Part shown: positions 42,044 through 50,833 of the stretch, in pieces | Layout of the letters: the number at the start of each line of letters is the position of its first letter | Position numbering within the stretch: position 1 is the stretch's first letter | Assembly: GCA_944381615.1 (NCBI GenBank) | Contig: CALWLT010000028.1 | Location: 1 to 64,000 of the forward strand | Direction of reading: 5' to 3' | DNA length: 64,000 bases | From: an uncultured Lachnospiraceae bacterium | GTDB lineage: Bacteria > Bacillota > Clostridia > Lachnospirales > Lachnospiraceae | The notes under the pieces: generated by a model | Told to the model about the DNA's origin: nothing | Database searches by the model: none | Seen by the model: only the letters and a program-made list of their open reading frames with translations | Program-made: the position numbers and the translations under genes

Positions 42044-43885
42044 TTAATAGGTCAGCAGCCAGGTCTGGAAATATGGTTTGATCACGCGGAACGGCGCGCC
42101 CTCCATGTCGAGGATGAACTGGTGGAAGCGTTTGATGTCAAAACGCTCTCCCAGCGCTTCTTCGGCGGCGGTTCGCATGGTCAGGATCTCCAGATAGCCG
42201 GTGTAGTATTTCAGATAATTGCCGGGATTATCCGTCAGGGAGAGGAAGATCTCGCGCACGACCTCCGGATCGGTAATGCCGTAAAACGTATCCAGGAAGC
42301 CGGAGAGTTTTGCCTCATCCCAGCCGTCATAGTTGACGCGGATATCCATCAGGGCGTACAGCCCGTAGGTGGACGATTCGCTGCAGGCCATCAGCCGCTT
42401 CATATCGTCCTCCAGGCCGTTGTCAAAGGAATATGAATAGAGCTCGCAGTAGAGGCCCCAGCCCTCGTTATAGCCGCCGCAGGTTAAAAGGCGGTGCAGC
42501 GGGCAGCTGTTTTTGCGGTTAAAATACACGGACTGATAGAGGTGGCCCGGATATCCCTCGTGCGCCAGCATGGTATAGAGATTGGCCTCCTGGCCGGAAT
42601 CGCCGTTGATGTAGATCACGCCCGGCCCCTCGTAATCCAGCGGCGGGACGAGGAAAAAGGCGGGCGACAGGGAGGATTCCAGCGCCTTCGGCACGTATTT
42701 GATCTCGAAGGAGGTGTCGGAGAGGGGCGGGAAATCGTTCTCGATCTCCTTTTGCAGGTGCAGAAGGATTTCCTCCGGATCCGTCAGCTCGATGGAGGAG
42801 GCGGACATCGAGAGCGACAGGCGCGGATTTTCCTGCAGAAGGAGGCCGATCTGTCCCATGTCGGCCCCGATCTGCTTTTCGATGCGCTGGCGCAGCTGGG
42901 GGACGGAGGAATCCGTTCCCGTCAGCGAGGCGACGAGGTACGCGTAATATTCTTTGCCGCGCTCATAGGTGCAGAGGCCGCTGTCTGTTTGGCCGCTTCC
43001 CTTTAATTCCTCCAGGGCGGCGGAGAGGTTCGTGTAGGCGGGGATGAAATGTTCCTTGAGGATCGTCAGATGGCGTTCCTTATAGTCCTCTTTTTCCTCT
43101 TCGGTAAGTCCCTCCACGTCCTCCAGCCGCTCGGCGAAGGTTTCCACGAGGAAGCTGTTTTCTGGCCGGATCAGGTAGTCGCGGCAGGACTGGAGAATCC
43201 GGTCGATGGCGGCGTCGGAAAGCGTCAGGCCGGCGGCGGCCCGCTCCCGCTCATATTCCGCCAGCTGTTCGTAATATCCGTCGATGCAGGAAAGGAGCGT
43301 CAGATAGTCCTCGATGTCGTCCCGGCCGTAAAACGCATACTCCGCCAGGAGCGTCGGCAGCTGCGCCTGTTCGCCGATGAGCGGGGAGAGAGGCTGATAA
43401 TAGAGTTCCATGCCGCGGGCCAGCGCCTCCGTCTCCAGCGCGTCCTGGAGAAGTTTCCAGGTAAAAAGCTGATCGGAGGTCAGGAGGGCCGGATCAAAGG
43501 TGTCAAGCTCTGCCTGCAGCGCCTCGTCCTCCCGGGCGTTTTCTTCCAGCGCTTTCCCGGAAATTTCCGGAAACGCGATCGCCTGCGTTTCGATTCCGAA
43601 CGCTTCCGGGTTTTGCAGGATGAAATGGAGGGACAGCGGGTCGTCCTTTAGCAGGTCGCAGAAGATGCGATCCGTAAATTCGTCGAAGCGCGCCTGAACG
43701 GCTTTCGCCGTCTCGGGCGTTTTACTGCCGTCTTCGTCCGGGCTGCCGGAAAGAAGGTCCGGCGCGGATTCCGCTTCTGAAGAAAGTCCCGGGGCCTGCG
43801 GGGCGGCAGGCCGGGTGCAGCCGGCGGCGAGCGACAAAATCAGGAACAGGGCCAGAAGAAACGGCCGGAATCGATGTATTTTCAT
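42044..43885 (-). CDS. DUF885-family lipoprotein, metallopeptidase-like
   Basis: 613 residues. Signal peptide with a lipobox (LSLAAGC, cysteine near residue 23), then a Ser/Pro/Glu-rich linker. The body matches DUF885 proteins: the zinc motif in LAHEGYPGHLYQ near residue 440, and YNEGWGLYCELYSY with the third ligand glutamate. Family members are thought to be carboxypeptidase-like. It is anchored outside the membrane. It is transcribed alone on the minus strand, with its own promoter and terminator. Confidence 0.85.
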   Translation of the reverse strand: MKIHRFRPFLLALFLILSLAAGCTRPAAPQAPGLSSEAESAPDLLSGSPDEDGSKTPETAKAVQARFDEFTDRIFCDLLKDDPLSLHFILQNPEAFGIETQAIAFPEISGKALEENAREDEALQAELDTFDPALLTSDQLFTWKLLQDALETEALARGMELYYQPLSPLIGEQAQLPTLLAEYAFYGRDDIEDYLTLLSCIDGYYEQLAEYERERAAAGLTLSDAAIDRILQSCRDYLIRPENSFLVETFAERLEDVEGLTEEEKEDYKERHLTILKEHFIPAYTNLSAALEELKGSGQTDSGLCTYERGKEYYAYLVASLTGTDSSVPQLRQRIEKQIGADMGQIGLLLQENPRLSLSMSASSIELTDPEEILLHLQKEIENDFPPLSDTSFEIKYVPKALESSLSPAFFLVPPLDYEGPGVIYINGDSGQEANLYTMLAHEGYPGHLYQSVYFNRKNSCPLHRLLTCGGYNEGWGLYCELYSYSFDNGLEDDMKRLMACSESSTYGLYALMDIRVNYDGWDEAKLSGFLDTFYGITDPEVVREIFLSLTDNPGNYLKYYTGYLEILTMRTAAEEALGERFDIKRFHQFILDMEGAPFRVIKPYFQTWLLTY

Positions 43886-43906
43886 GGCAATACCTCCCTT
43901 GCGGCT

Positions 43907-43935
43907 ATTATAATTTATATTAGGTAGAAATACAA
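43907..43935 (-). promoter_or_regulatory. Promoter of the DUF885 gene
   Basis: On the minus strand TTGTAT (plus 43930-43935), 17-base spacer, TATAAT (plus 43907-43912), very near the start codon at 43885. Confidence 0.7.
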
Positions 43936-43948
43936 CCGATGAGAAATC

Positions 43949-43977
43949 TTGACGTAGCGGCCGGAAATTGTTAGAGT
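43949..43977 (+). promoter_or_regulatory. Promoter of metG
   Basis: TTGACG (43949-43954), 17-base spacer, TAGAGT (43972-43977), about 60 bases before the metG start. No T-box is present in this short leader. Confidence 0.7.
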
Positions 43978-44037
43978 AGACGGTAAAGAGATAAAAAGGC
44001 GGGAGAACCAGGAAGCCGGTAAGGAGGAAATCAGTTT

Positions 44038-46038
44038 ATGTGTGAGAAATGCAGAAAGCCCTATTATATTACGACGGCGATTGCCTATACATCGGGAAAG
44101 CCGCACATCGGCAATACGTATGAGATTGTGCTGGCTGACAGCATTGCCCGTTATAAGCGGGAGCAGGGCTATGACGTGCGGTTCCAGACGGGAACCGACG
44201 AGCATGGCCAGAAGATTGAGCTTAAGGCGGCGGAAGCCGGCGTGACACCGAAAGAATTCGTCGATCAGGTGGCCGGGGAGATCCGCCGCATCTGGGATCT
44301 GATGGATACGTCGTACGACAAATTCATCCGCACCACAGATCCGGATCATGAGCGCCAGGTGCAGAAGATTTTCAAAAAGCTCTATGAGAAAGGCGATATT
44401 TACAAGGGCCATTACGAGGGCCTCTACTGTACGCCCTGCGAATCGTTCTGGACGCCGTCGCAGGTAGTGGACGGCAAATGCCCCGACTGCGGCCGCCCGG
44501 TACAGCCGGCCAGAGAGGAAGCGTATTTCTTCCGCATGAGCAAATATGCGGACCGGCTGATTGAGCACATCAACGCCCATCCGGAATTCATTCAGCCGGT
44601 GTCCCGTAAGAACGAGATGATGAACAATTTCCTGCTGCCGGGCCTGCAGGATCTGTGCGTGTCCCGCACCTCCTTCAAATGGGGAATCCCGGTGGATTTT
44701 GATCCCGGCCATGTCGTTTACGTGTGGCTGGACGCGCTGACCAACTATATCACGGGTCTGGGTTATGACGCGGGCGGCGAAAACGGGGAGCTGTTTGGCC
44801 GCTACTGGCCGGCGGATCTGCACCTGATTGGCAAGGATATCATCCGGTTCCATACGATTTACTGGCCGATCTTCCTGATGGCGCTGGATCTGCCGCTTCC
44901 GAAGCAGGTGTTCGGCCATCCGTGGCTTCTGCAGGGCGACGGCAAGATGAGCAAATCCAAGGGAAATGTGCTCTATGCCGATACGCTGGTGGATTTCTTC
45001 GGCGTGGACGCCGTCCGCTATTTCGTGCTGCACGAGATGCCGTTTGAAAACGACGGCGTGATTACCTGGGAGCTGATGATCGAGCGCCTGAACTCGGATC
45101 TGGCCAACATCCTGGGCAATCTGGTCAAGCGCACTATTTCCATGACGAACCAGTATTTTGGCGGCGTCGTGGAAAATAAGGGCGTGAGCGAGCCGGTCGA
45201 CGAGGATCTGAAGGCGACGGTGCTGGCCGCCGTGAAGCAGGTTGACGAGAAGATGGAGAAGCTGCGCGTGGCCGACGCCATCACGGAAATTTTCTCGATT
45301 TTCCGCCGCAGCAACAAATACATCGATGAGACGGCGCCCTGGGTACTGGCCAAGGACGAGGCCAGCCGCGACCGCCTGGCGACGGTTCTCTACAATCTGG
45401 CGGAGTCGATCGCCATCGGCGCATCGCTGCTCTCCTCCTTTATGCCCTCGACGTCGGAGAAGATCCTGGCGCAGCTGAATGTGCCGAAGCGGGCGCTGGA
45501 GGAGATGGACGTGTTCGGGCGCTATCCGCAGGGCAACCGCGTGACCGCGGAGCCGGAGACGCTGTTTGCGCGCCTGAAGCCGGACGAGGTGCTCAAGAAG
45601 GCGGAAGCGCTGGCCGCAGAGCAGGCGAAGGAAGCGAAAAAGCAGACGGCCGGTAAAAAGGAGGCCCCGCAGGAGGACGGCGAGACGGCCGGCATCGACG
45701 TGGAGGCCAAGCCGGAGATTACCTACGAGGATTTTGCGAAGCTCCAGTTCCAGGTCGGCGAGATCATCGCCTGCGAGGCGGTGCCCAAGTCGAAAAAGCT
45801 GCTCTGCTCGAAGGTGCAGATCGGAAGCCAGGTGCGCCAGATCGTGAGCGGCATCAAGGCCAGCTACTCGCCGGAGGAGATGGTCGGCAAGAAGGTTATG
45901 GTCGTGACGAACTTAAAGCCCGCGAAGCTGGCCGGAATCGTGTCAGAGGGAATGCTTCTGTGCGCGGAGGACAGCGAAGGAAAGCTCTCGCTGATGACGC
46001 CGGAGAGAGAGATGCCCTCCGGCGCGGAGATCTGCTGA
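44038..46038 (+). CDS. metG: Methionyl-tRNA synthetase
   Basis: 666 residues charging tRNA-Met. The HIGH-type motif is KPHIGNTYE, the KMSKS loop is KMSKSKGN, and a zinc knuckle (CTPCESFWTP with CPDCGRP) is present. A Lys/Ala/Glu-rich linker (about 520-560) joins a C-terminal tRNA-binding domain (FQVGEIIACEAVPKSKKLL), which dimerises the enzyme in relatives. AAGGAGG precedes ATG 44038. Confidence 0.96.
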   Translation: MCEKCRKPYYITTAIAYTSGKPHIGNTYEIVLADSIARYKREQGYDVRFQTGTDEHGQKIELKAAEAGVTPKEFVDQVAGEIRRIWDLMDTSYDKFIRTTDPDHERQVQKIFKKLYEKGDIYKGHYEGLYCTPCESFWTPSQVVDGKCPDCGRPVQPAREEAYFFRMSKYADRLIEHINAHPEFIQPVSRKNEMMNNFLLPGLQDLCVSRTSFKWGIPVDFDPGHVVYVWLDALTNYITGLGYDAGGENGELFGRYWPADLHLIGKDIIRFHTIYWPIFLMALDLPLPKQVFGHPWLLQGDGKMSKSKGNVLYADTLVDFFGVDAVRYFVLHEMPFENDGVITWELMIERLNSDLANILGNLVKRTISMTNQYFGGVVENKGVSEPVDEDLKATVLAAVKQVDEKMEKLRVADAITEIFSIFRRSNKYIDETAPWVLAKDEASRDRLATVLYNLAESIAIGASLLSSFMPSTSEKILAQLNVPKRALEEMDVFGRYPQGNRVTAEPETLFARLKPDEVLKKAEALAAEQAKEAKKQTAGKKEAPQEDGETAGIDVEAKPEITYEDFAKLQFQVGEIIACEAVPKSKKLLCSKVQIGSQVRQIVSGIKASYSPEEMVGKKVMVVTNLKPAKLAGIVSEGMLLCAEDSEGKLSLMTPEREMPSGAEIC

Positions 46039-46054
46039 CAGGCGGCGGCAGCGC

Positions 46055-46172
46055 GCTGTCGCGGGAACGCGGGCGCGCGCTGCTTGTGGAGTAACGGGAG
46101 CGGGAGTGTTGCGGCGCGCGAACGCGGGCGCGGGATCTTTGCGGCGCATGAAAGCGGGCGCGGCAGCGCGGC
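46055..46172. repeat. Degenerate 30-bp GC-rich repeats after metG
   Basis: Three to four imperfect copies of TGCGGCGCGCGAACGCGGGC followed by GCGGGATCTT, period near 30 bases, best seen at 46112-46172. They fill most of the gap between metG and the EcsC-family gene. Confidence 0.65.
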
Positions 46173-46193
46173 GCAAAGGACAGGGAGGACAGG

Positions 46194-47150
46194 ATGACCG
46201 GGAAAAAGACGGCCTTTGAAAAAGAATGGCGGCAGCTTCTGCGGCGGGAAGAACGGCTGATCCGGGGGATGAGCGCCCGCCGGGAGCCGTTTCTGGATCG
46301 GAAGCTGCGCGCCGTCGTGCCGGACGGGCTGCAGCAGAAGCTGGAGAGCGCGTTTTACCGGGCGTTTCGCCTGATTCTGGAGCAGGGGACCGGCGCGATT
46401 GAAAAGACGTATTCCAGGGAGCGGCTGGACGCCGAATACCGGACGCGGGAATTTGCCGCGCGCCTTTATCCGGAGCGGCGGAATCTTTCGGCCGGGCGCC
46501 GGGCCGCGGCGCGCAGGCAGGCGGCCGGCGTAGCCGGCGCCTGCGCGGAAGGGGCGGCGCTTGGCGTCCTGGGGATTGGCCTGCCGGACATCCCGCTGTT
46601 TCTCGCGGTACTGCTTCGCAGCCTCTATGCGCAGGCGCTGCAGTTCGGCATCGATTACCGGCGTCCGGAGGAGACGGAATTTCTTCTGGATCTGATCGCG
46701 CTCTCGCTGTCCCCGGGGGAAGATTTTGCGGCCCGCGATGCGGCGCTAAACCGGCAGATTTACCGGATGGAGCAGGACGCGGCGGTAAACCGGCGGAATG
46801 ACCGGACGGAGCAGGATGCGGCGCTAAACCGGCAGATTTGCCGGACAAAGCAGGAGGCGGGCGCAGGTTGCGGATCCGGGCGGACGGAAGCGGCCGAAGG
46901 GTTCGGGACGGCCGAAGCCGCGCCGGAGGCCGACGGCGTGAGCGAGGAGACGATCCGGCGGGCGGCCCGCTCGCTTTCCGGCGAACTGCTGTACATGAAA
47001 TTTCTGCAGGGGATCCCGGTCGCGGGGATCCTGGGCGGGATTTACGACGGAATTTATCTGAAACGGATTACGGACTATGCGCTGCTTAAAATGGAGCGGC
47101 GCTGGCTGCTGCGTCAGGAACAGGATGCGGCGGCGCGGAGGCGGATATGA
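46194..47150 (+). CDS. EcsC-family protein with an internal 13-residue repeat
   Basis: 318 residues similar to the EcsC family, whose role is unclear (in Bacillus EcsC is encoded with an ABC transporter linked to secretion). A central hydrophobic segment (GAALGVLGIGLPDIPLFLAVLL) is the family hallmark. Residues 183-221 consist of three copies of a 13-residue repeat (AALNRQIYRMEQD, AAVNRRNDRTEQD, AALNRQICRTKQE) and a following Gly/Ala/Glu-rich segment that looks like an inserted disordered loop. GGGAGGACAGG precedes ATG 46194. It overlaps tatD by 4 bases. Confidence 0.78.
   Translation: MTGKKTAFEKEWRQLLRREERLIRGMSARREPFLDRKLRAVVPDGLQQKLESAFYRAFRLILEQGTGAIEKTYSRERLDAEYRTREFAARLYPERRNLSAGRRAAARRQAAGVAGACAEGAALGVLGIGLPDIPLFLAVLLRSLYAQALQFGIDYRRPEETEFLLDLIALSLSPGEDFAARDAALNRQIYRMEQDAAVNRRNDRTEQDAALNRQICRTKQEAGAGCGSGRTEAAEGFGTAEAAPEADGVSEETIRRAARSLSGELLYMKFLQGIPVAGILGGIYDGIYLKRITDYALLKMERRWLLRQEQDAAARRRI
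46740..46856 (+). repeat. 39-bp in-frame tandem repeat inside the EcsC-family gene
   Basis: Units at 46740-46778, 46779-46817 and 46818-46856, each beginning GCGGCGSTAAACCGGC. The period is a multiple of three, so copy-number change keeps the frame. Confidence 0.85.
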
Positions 47151-47914
47151 TTTTTGACACGCATGCACATTACGACGACGAGGCATTCGACGCGGACCGG
47201 GACGAGCTTCTGGCGGGGCTTTCGGCCGCCGGGATCGGGACGGTCGTCAACATCGGCGCAAGCCTTGCGGGGACGGAGGCGACCGTCCGTCTGACGCAGG
47301 AATATCCTTTTATTTACGGGGCGGCCGGCGTCCATCCCAGCAGCACGGACGAGCTGGACGAGGCTTCCTTTGCCCGCCTGCGGGAGCTGGCGGCGCAGCC
47401 GAAGATCGTGGCGATCGGCGAGATTGGGCTGGATTATTACTGGGACGAGCCGGACCGCAAGCTGCAGAAATACTGGTTCCGGCGTCAGCTGAACCTGGCG
47501 CGGGAGAGCCGGCTTCCGGTGGTCATTCACAGCCGGGACGCGGCGAAGGATACGCTGGATCTGATGCGGGAGGAGCGCGCGGAGGAGATCGGCGGCGTCA
47601 TCCACTGCTTTTCCTATGGAAAGGAGATGGCCCGCGAGTATCTGGAAATGGGATTTTATCTGGGGATCGGCGGCGTGCTGACCTTTAAAAACGCGAAAAA
47701 GCTGGCGGAGGTCGTCGCGTACGCGCCGTTTGAGCGGCTGGTGCTGGAGACGGACTGCCCGTATCTTGCGCCGGCGCCGAACCGGGGAAAACGGAATTCC
47801 TCCCTCAATCTCCCGTATGTCGTCGCCGTGCTGGCGCAGATAAAGGGAATGAGCGAGGAAGCGGTCATTTGCGGGACGGAAGAAAATGCGAGACGCCTTT
47901 ACCGGATGGGATAG
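47147..47914 (+). CDS. tatD: TatD-family metal-dependent DNase
   Basis: 255 residues of the TatD hydrolase family: metal ligands in IFDTHAHYDDEAFD, GEIGLDYYWDEPDR, VIHSRDAAKDT, VIHCFSYGKE and LETDCPYLAP. Members are 3'-5' DNases acting in DNA repair and degradation. It is coupled to the EcsC-family gene (ATGA overlap) and precedes rsmA, a common order in Clostridia. Confidence 0.93.
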   Translation: MIFDTHAHYDDEAFDADRDELLAGLSAAGIGTVVNIGASLAGTEATVRLTQEYPFIYGAAGVHPSSTDELDEASFARLRELAAQPKIVAIGEIGLDYYWDEPDRKLQKYWFRRQLNLARESRLPVVIHSRDAAKDTLDLMREERAEEIGGVIHCFSYGKEMAREYLEMGFYLGIGGVLTFKNAKKLAEVVAYAPFERLVLETDCPYLAPAPNRGKRNSSLNLPYVVAVLAQIKGMSEEAVICGTEENARRLYRMG

Positions 47915-47959
47915 GCGCGGATGGAAACGAGAAAACAGGCAGACAGGAAAGGACGTGCG

Positions 47960-48838
47960 ATGCAGCCGGATCTGGGAAACCCGAAACAGACGATTGCCGT
48001 GATTCAGAAATACGGCTTTTCTTTTCAGAAGCGATACGGTCAGAATTTTCTGATTGACGGCCATGTGCTGGATAAAATCATTGCGGCGGCCGGCGTGACC
48101 AAAGAGGACGTGGTGCTGGAGATTGGCCCCGGTATCGGCACGATGACGCAGCGGCTTTCGCAGGCGGCCGCCCGGGTAATTGCGGTGGAGATTGACGCCG
48201 CGCTGATTCCGATTCTCGGCGAGACGCTGGCGGACTGCGGGAACGTGACGGTTATCAACGGGGATATTCTGAAGCTGGATCTGCGCGGGCTGCTGGAGCG
48301 GGAAGCGGGCGGCCGTCCGGTGCGGGTGGTGGCGAATCTCCCTTATTATATTACCACGCCGATCATCATGGGGCTTTTCGAGAGCGGCGTGCCGATCAAT
48401 ACGATCACGGTCATGGTGCAGAAAGAGGTGGCGGAGCGGATGCAGGCGGGGCCGGGATCGAAGGATTACGGGGCGCTGTCTCTGGCCGTTCAGTATTACG
48501 CCGAACCGTATATTGCCGCCAACGTGCCGCCGAACTGCTTTATCCCGCGGCCGAACGTGGGATCGGCGGTAATCCGTCTGACGCGCCATGAAAAGCCGCC
48601 GGTTGCGGCGGCGGATCCGGAGCTGATGTTTCGCCTGATCCGCGCGTCCTTTAACCAGCGGCGGAAAACGCTGCTCAACAGCCTGGCCAACGCCTCCGAG
48701 CTTTCTTTTTCCAAGGAGGAGATCGGCGCGGCGGTTGAAAAAATGGGTCTCTCCCCCTCTGTGCGGGGCGAGACGCTGTCGCTTGCGCAGTTCGCACAAC
48801 TTTCGGATCTGCTGAGCATGAATTGTTACAAAAAATAA
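47960..48838 (+). CDS. rsmA: 16S rRNA dimethyladenosine transferase
   Basis: Dimethylates the two adjacent adenosines near the 3' end of 16S rRNA (KsgA). It has 292 residues from ATG 47960, which has AGGAAAGGA upstream and gives the conserved beginning LGNPKQTIAVIQKYGF; ATG 47921 is an alternative. SAM-binding VLEIGPGIGTMTQRL and the catalytic NLPYYITTPI are present. It ends with a stop just upstream of the tRNA promoter. Confidence 0.94.
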   Translation: MQPDLGNPKQTIAVIQKYGFSFQKRYGQNFLIDGHVLDKIIAAAGVTKEDVVLEIGPGIGTMTQRLSQAAARVIAVEIDAALIPILGETLADCGNVTVINGDILKLDLRGLLEREAGGRPVRVVANLPYYITTPIIMGLFESGVPINTITVMVQKEVAERMQAGPGSKDYGALSLAVQYYAEPYIAANVPPNCFIPRPNVGSAVIRLTRHEKPPVAAADPELMFRLIRASFNQRRKTLLNSLANASELSFSKEEIGAAVEKMGLSPSVRGETLSLAQFAQLSDLLSMNCYKK

Positions 48839-48848
48839 AAAAATTTGC

Positions 48849-48877
48849 TTGACAATACGGCCAAGATACGGTAGAAT
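48849..48877 (+). promoter_or_regulatory. Promoter of the tRNA cluster
   Basis: TTGACA (48849-48854), 17-base spacer, TAGAAT (48872-48877), about 50 bases upstream of tRNA-Phe. Confidence 0.8.
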
Positions 48878-48928
48878 AATCTACGTCGCTGAAAGAGAAG
48901 CGGCGGATGAGAGTAGGTTTCTCAGGAA

Positions 48929-49001
<73 letters not shown>

Positions 49002-49028
49002 TTTTCTTTTTGACAAGTTCATATGTCT

Positions 49029-49099
49029 GCGGGTGTAGTTCAATGGTAGAACACCAGCCTTCCAAGCTGGATACGTGGGTTCGATTCCCATCACCCGCT
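49029..49099 (+). tRNA. tRNA-Gly (TCC)
   Basis: 71 bases. Acceptor GCGGGTG/CACCCGC with discriminator T, D-arm AGTTCAATGGTAGAAC, anticodon loop CCTTCCAAG with anticodon TCC, and T-loop GGTTCGATTCC. CCA is not encoded. Confidence 0.95.
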
Positions 49100-49106
49100 C
49101 TGATAT

Positions 49107-49178
49107 GCGCGAGTGGCTCAGGGGTGGAGCACCACCTTGCCAAGGTGGGGGCCGCGGGTTCGAATCCCGTCTCGCGCT
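49107..49178 (+). tRNA. tRNA-Gly (GCC)
   Basis: 72 bases. Acceptor GCGCGAG/CTCGCGC with discriminator T, anticodon loop CTTGCCAAG with anticodon GCC, and T-loop GGTTCGAATCC. It is the last of the cluster, which ends at a terminator. Confidence 0.94.
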
Positions 49179-49187
49179 CTTTTTATT

Positions 49188-49229
49188 GGCCGGAATTTCC
49201 CTGGTTTTCAGGGAGGTTCCGGTCTTTTT
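49188..49229 (+). terminator. Terminator of the tRNA cluster
   Basis: GGCCGGAA...CCCTG and CAGGG...TTCCGGTC form a long stem followed by TTTTT, 10 bases after tRNA-Gly(GCC). Confidence 0.85.
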
Positions 49230-49457
49230 GCATCTGAGAGAATCTCTTTTTTAAATTCCATGCAGTACGACTGCAGCACGAAATTCCATGCAGCACAATT
49301 ATAACACGAAATCGCAGGAAGCAGAACGGGAAGCGGGCGGCGGCACAGGTAAAAAGCGGCGCGTTAAGGAAATGATAAAAGTTGTGCGACAAATTTGGAA
49401 TGTTGCACAAGTTGTTCCGGTTGTTTTGAGCTAAAATGTATAAATTTAGAAAACCTA

Positions 49458-49486
49458 TTGACAAGCGGTTCCTCAGGTGTTATTAT
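49458..49486 (+). promoter_or_regulatory. Promoter of the aminotransferase gene
   Basis: TTGACA (49458-49463), 17-base spacer, TATTAT (49481-49486). It leaves a leader of about 290 bases before the ATG at 49785. Confidence 0.75.
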
Positions 49487-49498
49487 AAACGCACAAAA

Positions 49499-49548
49499 GG
49501 ACTTACCAATTTACCATACATCCAGATTGCCACACATAAGGCAAGTCC
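49499..49548 (+). promoter_or_regulatory. Stem-loop at the start of the aminotransferase leader
   Basis: GGACTT (49499-49504) pairs with AAGTCC (49543-49548), enclosing a smaller stem TGCC/GGCA. Positioned just after the predicted transcription start; function unknown. Confidence 0.4.
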
Positions 49549-49646
49549 AATGTGGGAGATTCAGGCCAGGCGCCGGCAGGCTTCTTCCGCAGGAACATAC
49601 AGGGGTACAGAGAAACAGGAACCTGTTTTCAAAGGCAGAAAGGCAA

Positions 49647-49738
49647 GGACAGAAACGCAGAGGCAGGAACCTGCAGAGAAAGGAAGACAAAAGGACAGAA
49701 ACGCAGAGGCAGAAACCTGCAGCGAAAGCAAAGAAAGA
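49647..49738. repeat. 46-bp tandem repeat in the aminotransferase leader
   Basis: Two copies beginning GGACAGAAACGCAGAGGCAG at 49647 and 49693, with a diverged third partial copy upstream (CAGGAACCTG near 49617). Period 46 is not a multiple of three, which argues against coding. Confidence 0.8.
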
Positions 49739-49784
49739 CAAAGAGAAAAGAGCAGGAACCCATATAAAAAGAAGGAGGAACATC

Positions 49785-50726
49785 ATGTACAAATTAGGAC
49801 AGCTGGCAGAAAACGGAAAGATTATGTTTAACGGGAACGAAGTAGCGGATACGATTATCTACGTCAACGGCGATTACGTAAGAAAATCCGAGGCCGTTAT
49901 CTCCGTATACGACAGCGGCTTCCAGCACGGCGACGGCGTTTACGAGGGCATCCGCACCTACGGCCGCAAGGTTTACCGTCTGGAAGAGCATTTAAAACGT
50001 CTCTACGAGTCATGCTATACGCTGGGCATCGACGTCGGCAAGACGAAGGAAGAGCTGACCGAGATCGTGAAGGAGCTGATCCGCCGCAACATCGACGCCG
50101 GCTTCCATGATCTGCACATGCGGCTTCAGGTAACCAGAGGCTTCAAGGTTCAGACCGGCATGCATCCGACGCTGAACATCACGACTTCCTCCATCGTAAT
50201 CTGCGTGGATCAGAAGCCGCCGATCTTCAACAAAGAGGGCATCACGCTGGTTACTACCTGGCTGAAGAGATACTCTCCGTCCTACATGGATCCGAAGATT
50301 CACTGCTGCAACCAGCTGAACCAGATTATGGCTGCCTGCGAGGCGATCCGCCAGGGCGCGGACGAGGCCATCATGCTGGATCAGAACGGCTTTGTGGCTG
50401 AGACGAACTCCACGAACCTGCAGATGATCAAGGACGGCGTTCTGGTTCTGCCGACCATCGACTCGCAGCTCCCGGGCATCACGAGAAAGACCATGATTCA
50501 GATTGCAAAGCAGCTGGGCATGGAGGTAGAGGAGCGCAACGTAACCGTGTCCGAGTACTACAATGCCGACGAGGTATTCATCTGCGGCACCGTAGGCGAG
50601 GTGGTTCCGGTTAAGATGATCGACGGCAAGAAGATTGGCAAGCAGGTACCGGGCCCGATCACGGAGAAATTCGCGGAGGAGTACAGAAAGCTCACGGAAA
50701 CGCTGGGCGTCTCCATCGACGACTGA
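49785..50726 (+). CDS. ilvE: Class IV aminotransferase, branched-chain type
   Basis: 313 residues from ATG 49785 (GAAGGAGGAA upstream); longer frames extend into the repeat leader. PLP fold type IV: ISVYDSGFQHGDGVYEGIRTY with the conserved GDG, a lysine in TTWLKRYSPSYMDPKIH, GADEAIMLDQNGFVAETNSTN and the C-terminal FICGTVGEVVPV. Branched-chain amino-acid transamination is the most likely role; D-amino-acid transaminase or aminodeoxychorismate lyase are alternatives within the fold. An NhaC gene follows 107 bases later. Confidence 0.8.
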   Translation: MYKLGQLAENGKIMFNGNEVADTIIYVNGDYVRKSEAVISVYDSGFQHGDGVYEGIRTYGRKVYRLEEHLKRLYESCYTLGIDVGKTKEELTEIVKELIRRNIDAGFHDLHMRLQVTRGFKVQTGMHPTLNITTSSIVICVDQKPPIFNKEGITLVTTWLKRYSPSYMDPKIHCCNQLNQIMAACEAIRQGADEAIMLDQNGFVAETNSTNLQMIKDGVLVLPTIDSQLPGITRKTMIQIAKQLGMEVEERNVTVSEYYNADEVFICGTVGEVVPVKMIDGKKIGKQVPGPITEKFAEEYRKLTETLGVSIDD

Positions 50727-50833
50727 TATCGGACAGAAGCGTATATAGAAGAACATGACGGCCGCCCGCGGCCGGGGGCCCCGTAGACGGGGAAGGCACG
50801 GGCGGCCGCCTGCATTTACAGAACAGGAGTGGT

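Larger units (their letters stand above)
49230..49784 (+). other. Long leader region upstream of the aminotransferase gene
   Basis: About 550 bases without a convincing gene. It contains a consensus promoter (49458-49486), a structured stretch (49499-49548) and purine-rich 46-bp repeats (49647-49738). Open frames here change frame between repeats and are not considered coding. No T-box specifier or AGGGTGG motif was found. Confidence 0.6.

Noticed and set aside
45943..46848. Minus-strand frame with repeated SGKSAGLAPH-type residues
   Set aside because: It is the reverse reading of GC-rich repeats around 46055-46172 and the EcsC gene; no start or ribosome site.
47114..48799. 561-codon minus-strand open frame opposite tatD and rsmA
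   Set aside because: It mirrors two clear genes on the plus strand and is Arg/His/Pro rich, typical of antisense frames in GC-rich DNA.
49499..49784. T-box riboswitch for the aminotransferase gene
   Set aside because: No specifier loop, no AGGGTGG-type T-box sequence and no terminator/antiterminator pair were found.
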